Positions 46,064-51,916 of a stretch of DNA of 51,916 bases are shown piece by piece. The first letter of the stretch is position 1, and each line of letters opens with the position of its first letter. Origin of the DNA: JAGLHV01 sp023143305 [NCBI: Clostridia bacterium] (lineage in GTDB: Bacteria > CBDUZB01 > JAGLHV01); assembly GCA_030637025.1 (NCBI GenBank), contig DAOVVV010000019.1:1-51916 (forward strand), in the 5' to 3' direction. The position numbers and the translations under genes are program-made. The notes beneath the pieces are model-generated. The model searched no databases and was not told the DNA's origin. It saw nothing but the letters and a program-made list of their open reading frames with translations.

Positions 46064-46240
46064 CAGGCTTTCCTCCAAATCCGCTTAAGATGGAGCGTAC
46101 AAATAGCCTGTATAATTTTTCCGCAGAGAACGTAACCTTCCTCCAGAGGCGAACAAGAAAAGTTGCAGACACCACACAAAAACGGAGTTGTGGCATAGTC
46201 TGTTACCGGAGAAAGCGGTTAATAGCTTTCTCCGGTTTTT
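46064..46240 (+). ncRNA. Candidate structured RNA ending in an intrinsic terminator
   Basis: On the plus strand three helices follow one another. The first is CAGGCT/AGCCTG (46064-46069, 46105-46110) enclosing CTCCA/TGGAG. The second is CAGAC/GTCTG (46166-46170, 46198-46202) enclosing CCACA/TGTGG. The third is the 12-bp perfect stem ACCGGAGAAAGC at 46205-46216 with 46225-46236, followed by TTTT. The final stem plus T-run suits termination of a plus-strand transcript, although both flanking genes are on the minus strand. No known RNA family was recognised and no promoter was certain. It could instead be a minus-strand leader. Confidence 0.35.
46205..46240 (+). terminator. Intrinsic terminator-like hairpin
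   Basis: A 12-bp perfect GC-rich stem (46205-46216 with 46225-46236, 8-base loop) is followed by TTTT on the plus strand. On the minus strand it lies 11 bp past the TonB-dependent receptor stop but is followed by AACAGAC, not U's. Confidence 0.6.
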
Positions 46241-46250
46241 ATACTGTTCG

Positions 46251-48446
46251 TTAAAACTTAACTTCCATTCCTCCATAAATGATTCTTCCGGTATAAGGAG
46301 CCCACATAAAAGCTGCATCTGCAGGTCTTTTATCATCCTGGATATAATCAAACAGATTCTTTGCTCCCGCCACTAAAATAACCCCTTCTGATATTTCTTT
46401 CGACACCTTTACATTGTTGACTACGAACCCTTTTGTATGCTTTATTTCATTCTCCACTTCATCCTCTTCATTACAATAATCAATGTATAAACTGCCGGTA
46501 TAATTAGCATCCCAGATAAAACTCCAACCTTCAGGCCTATAGGCTAATTTTACTCCTGCTGTTGTTTGCGGAACGCGGGAAATATATTTACTGTCATCAT
46601 AATAAGTGGTCCCTTCCCAGTCATCTCTTTTATCTTCGTACTGGGCATCAGTATAAGTAAAATTAAAATCGATGTCAAAATCCTTAATCATTTCTATCCC
46701 TAATCCTAATTCTATTCCCTGAGTATAGGCATCTCCAATATTTTCCCATTGATAATCATAACCTAAATTGGCTACTTCCTCATCAGCATCAGCAAAGCTA
46801 ATTTTTTTCTCCAAATTAGTCCTAAAAAAATTAATACTTAGAGAATATTCTTCATATATTTGATCCCACCCTAAATTAAAACTTACTGATTTTTCCGGTT
46901 TCAGTTCACCGGACTTATACACCCGGGGCGAGCCGCTGCAAAGATGTAAATCTTCACTAAAACCGTAAGGAACTCTAAAACCCGTTCCGACACTCGTTCT
47001 CAAAATATTACCGGGATTAATCTCGTATTTTAAAGCACAACGAGGATTAATTGTTGTTTCATCATATTCCACTTTCACATCTTCTAAACCCACCTTTGCA
47101 CTTCCGGCAAATGTATCTTCGGAATTATGACTATCATAGCGGGCACCAAAAACCAATTCCAATTTAGCTGTTGGTTTAAATTCATCTTGAATATAAAATC
47201 CGATTTCCGTAGCACTCTTTTCACTTTCTGATTTATAGGAAGTACTGGACTCCAGATTGACATACATCCCTTCTTCTGTCAAATTGTTGTAATTGTACTG
47301 TACCCCGGCAAGAAGTTTGTTTTTTTCTCCCAATGGATGAGCATAGCATATATCCATTACATAAAGATTTTCATCCGCCATATAAGGATGTAGTATATTG
47401 CTGGGGGGATATTCATCGTCATGAGTAGCTAAATAATCACCCACAAAGGTATCATTAGTAGCATTGCGGTTATGTGTAGCAAAAGCAAAATTTATTCCCA
47501 GACTATTGCTTAAATCAAAGTCTTTCTGCCAGCCAAGAGTTACTTCCTGCCTTTTGCTTGCTATATGTTCCGAACCCTCTGCAAAGGGATTCTCAAATAC
47601 ACCTTCTCCTTCGCCGCCTTTTCTTGACTCGTTTATCGTTCTCCCGGTAAAGGATAATTTATCATTCCCGGTAAGGTCATAAAAGTTTACCCTTGCTCCG
47701 ATACTAATATTATCGGTCCTTACTCTGTCGGTAAATCTAACTCCCCCATCTATTTGCGCCTTATTTTCATCATCTACAAATATCTCATCTGCAGTACTTT
47801 TCTGAGCAGTAAGCATAATATCTTTATTTTCTCCTGCAATTGAAGCATTTAAAGAATAAACATTAGAATTATGCTGTCCCCATTCGGTTTTAAGCGTTAG
47901 TTCCGGCTTGGAAGTCGGCTTCTTGGTGATAATGTTTATAACTCCCGAAATTGCCGAACTACCATAAAGCGCAGAACCTGCTCCTTTTACAATTTCTATT
48001 CTTTCAATATTAGACGCAGGAATCTGATCTAAACCATAAACCCCTGCTAATCCCGAAAAAATCGGTTGTCCATCAATTAACACCTGAACATGTCCTGCTT
48101 CCAGTCCCTGCATTCTAACAACGGTAAAACTACAATAAGAACATTGTTGTTCAACCCTTACACCCGGAACCCCTTCCAAAATTTGATAAAGATTAATTGC
48201 CCCTTTATCTTCAATATCCTGTGCTGTTAGGACCTCAGTTCTCACCGGAGTATCTTTTAACTTTCTTTCCGTTTTAGTCCCGGTAACCACTACCTCTTCT
48301 AATTTTAAAACTTCCTGCTCCTCTTTCTCCACCTGCTTAACTTCTTCAGTCTGTTCGATTTCCTCTGCCAGACAGTAACAGCTATTTACTCCCAAAGATG
48401 CGATTAATACCATTCCTGCCATCAACAACCTTGCTTTTCTAAACAT
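46251..48446 (-). CDS. TonB-dependent outer-membrane receptor
   Basis: This 731-residue protein has a signal peptide (about 1-26), a Glu-rich stretch, the TonB box EEVVVTG (50-56), a plug (about 65-175: LYQILEGVPGVRV, VLIDGQPIFSG, IERIEIVKGAGSALYGSSAISGVINIITKK) and a 22-strand barrel ending in YGGMEVKF. The plug carries a C102-x-x-C105 pair (QCSYCSF). Its place between feoB and the TonB2-like operon suggests a metal or siderophore substrate; the ligand cannot be read from the sequence. Confidence 0.93.
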   Translation of the reverse strand: MFRKARLLMAGMVLIASLGVNSCYCLAEEIEQTEEVKQVEKEEQEVLKLEEVVVTGTKTERKLKDTPVRTEVLTAQDIEDKGAINLYQILEGVPGVRVEQQCSYCSFTVVRMQGLEAGHVQVLIDGQPIFSGLAGVYGLDQIPASNIERIEIVKGAGSALYGSSAISGVINIITKKPTSKPELTLKTEWGQHNSNVYSLNASIAGENKDIMLTAQKSTADEIFVDDENKAQIDGGVRFTDRVRTDNISIGARVNFYDLTGNDKLSFTGRTINESRKGGEGEGVFENPFAEGSEHIASKRQEVTLGWQKDFDLSNSLGINFAFATHNRNATNDTFVGDYLATHDDEYPPSNILHPYMADENLYVMDICYAHPLGEKNKLLAGVQYNYNNLTEEGMYVNLESSTSYKSESEKSATEIGFYIQDEFKPTAKLELVFGARYDSHNSEDTFAGSAKVGLEDVKVEYDETTINPRCALKYEINPGNILRTSVGTGFRVPYGFSEDLHLCSGSPRVYKSGELKPEKSVSFNLGWDQIYEEYSLSINFFRTNLEKKISFADADEEVANLGYDYQWENIGDAYTQGIELGLGIEMIKDFDIDFNFTYTDAQYEDKRDDWEGTTYYDDSKYISRVPQTTAGVKLAYRPEGWSFIWDANYTGSLYIDYCNEEDEVENEIKHTKGFVVNNVKVSKEISEGVILVAGAKNLFDYIQDDKRPADAAFMWAPYTGRIIYGGMEVKF

Positions 48447-48504
48447 TCTTTAACTTCCTCCTTTATTAAAATTCAATTTTTTTTCAGTGTAAATTTTGTA
48501 TTAC

Positions 48505-48514
48505 TCACCTCCTT
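48505..48514 (-). promoter_or_regulatory. Orphan perfect Shine-Dalgarno sequence
   Basis: AAGGAGGTGA on the minus strand is fully complementary to the usual 16S anti-SD, but no ATG, GTG or TTG follows at a usable spacing. The receptor gene has its own SD (AAAGGAGGAAG) 50 bp further on. It may mark a lost leader peptide or a ribosome standby site. Confidence 0.5.
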
Positions 48515-48607
48515 CTTTATTTTTTTCTTTGTTTTAGTCTTTGCTATCTTTTTTAGGATTACCTATATTTAATCCCAAAAAAAATTTTCTTTCTTTTTTG
48601 TATCCCT

Positions 48608-50626
48608 TTAAATAAACAAACTACCTATTTGATAAATCAAGACCGCCACTATCCAGCCAAGGATTAAACTATATCCTACCGCTAATGCAGTCCACTTCCA
48701 GTTAGTCTCTTTCTTTATGGTGGCAATTGCGGCAATACAGGGAACATAGATTAAGGACATGGCCATAAAAGCATAAGCAGAAAGAGGAGTAAATTGCTGT
48801 AAAATTACACTTTTTAATCCTATTCCTTCTACTCCATACAAAGTCCCTAAAGTCCCCACTACTATTTCTTTAGCTACTATGCCAAAAAGCAGCGATACTG
48901 CTGCCTGCCAGGTCCCAAAACCGGCTAAGGAAAATAACGGGGCAATTAAGGAACCCAACTTACCAATTAAACTTTCTTTGGCTGCATATTCTACTCCCGG
49001 GGGTAAAGAGGCTAATACCCAAATAATTATCACCCCTGCAAAAATAATCGTCCCCGCTTTTTTTAAAAAAAGACTTCCTTTTTCCCACATATGAATTAAA
49101 ACACTTTTTACCTGTGGCAATCTGTAAGGAGGTAATTCCATTATCAAAGGAGCTATTTCTTGTTTAAAAAAAATACTTTTAAAAATTCTGGCAACTACTA
49201 TGGCTAATACTATTCCCATAAAATAAAGAGAAAACACCACTAATCCCTGATGTCTAGCAAAAAAAACTCCGGCAAAAAGGGTATAAATAGGTAATCTTGC
49301 GGCACAAGACATTAAAGGGTTAACTAAAATAGTGAGAATTCTGTCCTTCTCTGATTCCAGTGTCCTGGCTGCCATAATCCCGGGAATATTACAACCAAAC
49401 CCTAACATCATCGGAATAAAAGATTTCCCGTGTAATCCCATGGCATGCATCACTCTATCCATAATAAATGCTGCCCGGGCCATATACCCGGATCCCTCCA
49501 AAACAGATATAATTAAAAATAAAAGCAATATATTAGGTAAAAAAACTAATACCGAGCCTACCCCACCAATAATACCATCCACCAGTAAAGAACTAATCCA
49601 TCCAGGAGCACTTAATGCAGTAAGTCCCAAAGATATTATCTCTCCTACCCACCCAAAAAAAGCATCAATTAAATCAGCTAATGGGGACCCCAAAGTAAAT
49701 ACCAGCTGAAAAGAAGCCCACATCAATCCTAAAAAAATAGGAATTCCCAAAAACTTATTAGTTACTATTTGATCAATTTTATCGGTAATTTCTTTTCTTT
49801 CTTTTATTCCCACGACATGTGTACAACATTCCTTTACCAAACCCCTTAAAAAAGCGTATCTTCTCTCCACAATTGCCGTTTCCAAATCATACCCAAAATG
49901 TTCTTCCAGCTTAGTTATTGTTTCAGTAATTTTATTTGTTACTTCATCTTTGTCCTCTAAATTCTTAACTTTTTCCAGAATATTTTCATCTTGTTCCAGG
50001 AGTTTTAATACCAGCCACCTCCGGGAATAGTTTTCCAATATTTTTTTCTCTTTTAAAACCCGGGACAAATTCTCTACTTCTTTCTCGATATCATTATTAT
50101 AATCTATCTTAAAAGTAACTGCTTTTTCCTGATTATAACTACTTTTAATCGCTGCTTTTAATTCATCCATTCCTTTCCCTTTATTGGCAATCGTTTCTAT
50201 TACAGGAATATTCATTACCCGGGAAAGTTCTTCCATGTCAATTTTCATCCCCTTTTTTTTCACCAGGTCAATCATGTTTAAACTCAAGACTAAATTTACC
50301 TCTAACTCCAGCAATTGCACTGCCAGATAAAGATTTCTTTCCAAATTAGAAGCATCAATAATTACTACTACTACATCGGGTTTTTCTTCCAGCAAAAAAT
50401 CCCGGGCAACCTTTTCATCCAGAGAATGGGAAGTTAAACTATATATTCCCGGCAAATCAATTATATCAAACTCCCGGCCTTCATAAAAAAAGCTTCCTTC
50501 TTTTTTCTCTACGGTTACTCCCGGCCAATTACCTACATGCTGACGGGCACCGGTTAAATTATTAAAAACCGTAGTTTTTCCGGAATTAGGATTTCCGGCT
50601 AAAGCAATTTTAATTTTTTTCTTCAC
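48608..50626 (-). CDS. feoB: Ferrous iron transporter FeoB
   Basis: This 672-residue inner-membrane protein has an N-terminal G domain (GNPNSGKTTVFNNLTG, GNWPGVTVEKKEG, DLPGIYSL, NMIDL), a helical spacer and a membrane part (about 285-670) with two Gate-type segments. It imports Fe2+ using GTP. The start codon is GTG at 50626 with ATAGGAG upstream. It follows feoA by 29 bp. Confidence 0.97.
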   Translation of the reverse strand: MKKKIKIALAGNPNSGKTTVFNNLTGARQHVGNWPGVTVEKKEGSFFYEGREFDIIDLPGIYSLTSHSLDEKVARDFLLEEKPDVVVVIIDASNLERNLYLAVQLLELEVNLVLSLNMIDLVKKKGMKIDMEELSRVMNIPVIETIANKGKGMDELKAAIKSSYNQEKAVTFKIDYNNDIEKEVENLSRVLKEKKILENYSRRWLVLKLLEQDENILEKVKNLEDKDEVTNKITETITKLEEHFGYDLETAIVERRYAFLRGLVKECCTHVVGIKERKEITDKIDQIVTNKFLGIPIFLGLMWASFQLVFTLGSPLADLIDAFFGWVGEIISLGLTALSAPGWISSLLVDGIIGGVGSVLVFLPNILLLFLIISVLEGSGYMARAAFIMDRVMHAMGLHGKSFIPMMLGFGCNIPGIMAARTLESEKDRILTILVNPLMSCAARLPIYTLFAGVFFARHQGLVVFSLYFMGIVLAIVVARIFKSIFFKQEIAPLIMELPPYRLPQVKSVLIHMWEKGSLFLKKAGTIIFAGVIIIWVLASLPPGVEYAAKESLIGKLGSLIAPLFSLAGFGTWQAAVSLLFGIVAKEIVVGTLGTLYGVEGIGLKSVILQQFTPLSAYAFMAMSLIYVPCIAAIATIKKETNWKWTALAVGYSLILGWIVAVLIYQIGSLFI

Positions 50627-50655
50627 TAAATTTCTCCTATTTATTTCGCTTTTCT

Positions 50656-50877
50656 TTACTCTTTTACAAAAATTTTTTGTGCCATCCCAAAACCTAATCC
50701 CAACCGTATCTCCTTTTTAGCCACAATGAGCGGACCATAACCATTATTGGAAACCACTGCTATTTTCACCCCCGGATAAAAACCCATATTAAGTAATTTG
50801 GTAACCAACCCTCTTCCCCCCCTTATTTCCACAATCTCTACTTTTTCCCCGGATAATACGCAACTTAGAGGTTTCAT
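50656..50877 (-). CDS. feoA: FeoA-like SH3-domain protein
   Basis: This 73-residue SH3-like protein (VEIVEIRGGRGLVTKLLNMGFYPGVKIAVVSN) is thought to assist FeoB. It lies 2 bp after the DtxR-FeoA gene and 29 bp before feoB. Confidence 0.93.
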   Translation of the reverse strand: MKPLSCVLSGEKVEIVEIRGGRGLVTKLLNMGFYPGVKIAVVSNNGYGPLIVAKKEIRLGLGFGMAQKIFVKE

Positions 50878-50879
50878 TA

Positions 50880-51611
50880 TTATTTTAACACCTCCACTTC
50901 AATGTGAGCAGCTTCTTCTTTTCTTAATGATAAATGATACCCCTTTATTTTTATATCTATCGGGTCCCCCAAAGGAGCTACTTTGCAAACCTCTATTTCT
51001 ATCCCGGGAACAACCCCCATACTTAATAATTGTTTTTTTATTACAGATTTAGGGTTTATTTTAATAATTGCTGCTTTCTGTCCAATTTTTAATTTATCTA
51101 AAGTCAAAATTAACGGCATCGTCTTTTTCTTCTCCTTTTGCCCTTTTTTCCGGGTAATTTCTTTTTGATTTAAAGAACCCTTCTTAATAAAATTATGAAA
51201 ATCCGAAAACCATAAGTCCTTTTTTTGGGGAGAAAGGGTTTCTGTGAATTCTACCAACTGAGCAATTTTTTTTACTGTTTCTTCCCCTATATAATGTTCT
51301 ACCTGACAGGCATCTTTTATTGCTACCCGAATATCAATCCCTAATATCTTATGAAAAAAATTAAATAATACCTGATGTTTTTGGTAAATTTTCTCCGCCG
51401 CAATATTTCCTTTAGCAGTAAGTTCAATATAGCCGTATTTTTCGTGATTAACCAGTCCCTTACTACTTAAAATCTTTATTGCCCCAATTACCGAAGAGGC
51501 TTTGACATTCAAAGATTTAACAATATCTTTCACTCTAACTACTTTTCCCCGAAAGGAATTTATTAAAATAGTTTCCAAATAATCTTCTAAACTTGGGCTT
51601 AAAAAATTCAT
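50880..51611 (-). CDS. DtxR/MntR-family metalloregulator with C-terminal FeoA domain
   Basis: This 243-residue protein has an N-terminal winged helix (about 1-65: SLEDYLETILINS, VKASSVIGAIKILSSKGLV) and a dimer/metal domain (about 66-140) with the motif ACQVEHYIGEE. A Lys-rich linker and an FeoA/SH3-like domain follow (about 165-243: LKIGQKAAIIKINPKSVIKKQLLSMGVVPGIEIEV). It is a metal-dependent repressor and heads the feoAB operon. A dyad overlapping its own promoter suggests autoregulation. Iron is the most likely metal given feoAB, manganese an alternative. Confidence 0.93.
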   Translation of the reverse strand: MNFLSPSLEDYLETILINSFRGKVVRVKDIVKSLNVKASSVIGAIKILSSKGLVNHEKYGYIELTAKGNIAAEKIYQKHQVLFNFFHKILGIDIRVAIKDACQVEHYIGEETVKKIAQLVEFTETLSPQKKDLWFSDFHNFIKKGSLNQKEITRKKGQKEKKKTMPLILTLDKLKIGQKAAIIKINPKSVIKKQLLSMGVVPGIEIEVCKVAPLGDPIDIKIKGYHLSLRKEEAAHIEVEVLK

Positions 51612-51647
51612 CCCCCCTACTCCCAGTGTTATAGTATTTTAGATAAA

Positions 51648-51665
51648 TGTTAGCCTTCCCTAACA
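51648..51665. promoter_or_regulatory. Candidate DtxR-type operator TGTTAG-N6-CTAACA
   Basis: A perfect 6-bp inverted repeat with a 6-base spacer (CCTTCC on the plus strand) overlaps the end of the -10 element and the expected start of transcription. That placement suits repression by the DtxR-family protein just downstream. Confidence 0.6.
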
Positions 51666-51693
51666 ATATACCATAACCCTCTTATCTTGTCAA
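51665..51693 (-). promoter_or_regulatory. Near-consensus sigma70 promoter for dtxR-feoAB
   Basis: On the minus strand TTGACA (51688-51693), a 17-base spacer and TATATT (51665-51670). It is the strongest promoter pattern seen in the window and lies 54 bp upstream of the DtxR-family ATG. Confidence 0.75.
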
Positions 51694-51778
51694 CAAAAAA
51701 ATATTTATTATGGAGTTATCGATGAAAAAATCAGCTATAACCCTCTATTGTTTTGTTCCCGCTTTTTTCTGTTCGCAT

Positions 51779-51813
51779 AAAAAAAGGGGAGACTTTAATT
51801 CTCCCCTTTTTTT
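51779..51813. terminator. Bidirectional intrinsic terminator
   Basis: Stem AAAAAAAGGGGAGA with TCTCCCCTTTTTTT around a CTTTAAT loop, giving a T7 tail on both strands. It follows the stop (51834) of the receptor fragment upstream and insulates the dtxR-feoAB promoter. Confidence 0.85.
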
Positions 51814-51833
51814 GATTTAAATACTAGTTTTTT

Positions 51834-51916
51834 TTAAAACGTATATCCAACTTCTATAAAGAAATTCCTCCCTATCGTGGGATAATCTTTTATTTCTTCA
51901 TATTTTGTATCAAAAA
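51834..51916 (-). CDS. C-terminus of a second TonB-dependent receptor (5' part outside window)
   Basis: The 26 residues visible end YPTIGRNFFIEVGYTF before a TAA at 51834-51836. YPxxGRxF followed by a final alternating strand ending in Phe is the usual last strand of TonB-dependent receptors. It would extend the metal-uptake block further right. Confidence 0.72.
   Translation of the reverse strand, partial: FDTKYEEIKDYPTIGRNFFIEVGYTF

Larger units (their letters stand above)
45875..46250. other. 376-bp intergenic region before the TonB2-like operon
   Basis: No protein gene is supported. From low to high coordinates it holds the DUF3450 SD, a CCCTGCCTTGGCAGGG palindrome (45957-45972) and an AT-rich tract with AGATTACGCATAA-like tandem words (46016-46045). 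The structured segment at 46064-46240 follows. The operon promoter on the minus strand was not identified. Confidence 0.6.

Noticed and set aside
46085-46351. 88-codon minus-strand frame overlapping the receptor 3' end
   Set aside because: It overlaps the receptor gene out of frame, has no recognisable domain and crosses the structured segment.

Overview
This is about 52 kb of AT-rich DNA in which nearly every gene lies on the minus strand, so transcription runs from high to low coordinates. The organism looks like an anaerobic bacterium with an outer membrane. The evidence is TonB/ExbBD, a TonB-dependent receptor, an OmpA-type protein and AsmA for the outer membrane, and an NfnAB-type flavoenzyme, PduL and FeoAB for an anaerobic lifestyle. 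Split transketolase, palindromic intergenic repeats and MglA/roadblock/DUF4388 modules suggest a little-studied candidate phylum such as an Omnitrophota- or Desantisbacteria-like lineage. That placement is inference; there is no rRNA gene or phylogenetic marker analysis here.

Layout from left to right. 1-111 is the end of the only plus-strand gene, probably a transposase. 208-7270 holds nfnB/nfnA, recJ, pdp and a purine nucleoside phosphorylase. 7368-18047 holds a GAF-GGDEF protein, a split transketolase, a DnaA-like AAA+ protein with long charged repeats, gcvH, pilT, rpiB, pduL, tpiA and rho. 18106-24451 holds coaE, mutM, polA, a Crp-type regulator and tldD. 24618-29784 is a six-gene regulatory cluster: DUF4388, MshEN-DnaA fusion, DUF4388-roadblock fusion, MglA-like GTPase, roadblock protein and ExeA-like ATPase. 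29990-33469 holds cinA, thiC and a DUF3307 membrane protein. 33531-41766 is a cell-envelope block: AsmA-like, PorV-OmpA fusion, CsgG-VWA fusion and M23 peptidase. 42051-51916 is a metal-uptake block: a TonB2-like energising operon (DUF3450, TtpC-like, ExbB, ExbD, TonB), a TonB-dependent receptor, feoB, feoA, a DtxR-FeoA regulator with a clear promoter and operator, and the tail of a second TonB-dependent receptor.

The most interesting items are: (1) the 24618-29784 cluster, which looks like an uncharacterised small-GTPase/AAA+ spatial-control system; (2) a one-base frameshift in an A10 run inside its MshEN-DnaA gene; (3) a degenerate DnaQ-like exonuclease domain inserted in RecJ; (4) a possible plus-strand structured RNA with an intrinsic terminator at 46064-46240; (5) a 164-bp element with 21-bp near-perfect inverted ends at 2498-2661; (6) an operator-like dyad overlapping a near-consensus promoter upstream of the DtxR-family gene.

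No tRNA, rRNA or CRISPR array was recognised.
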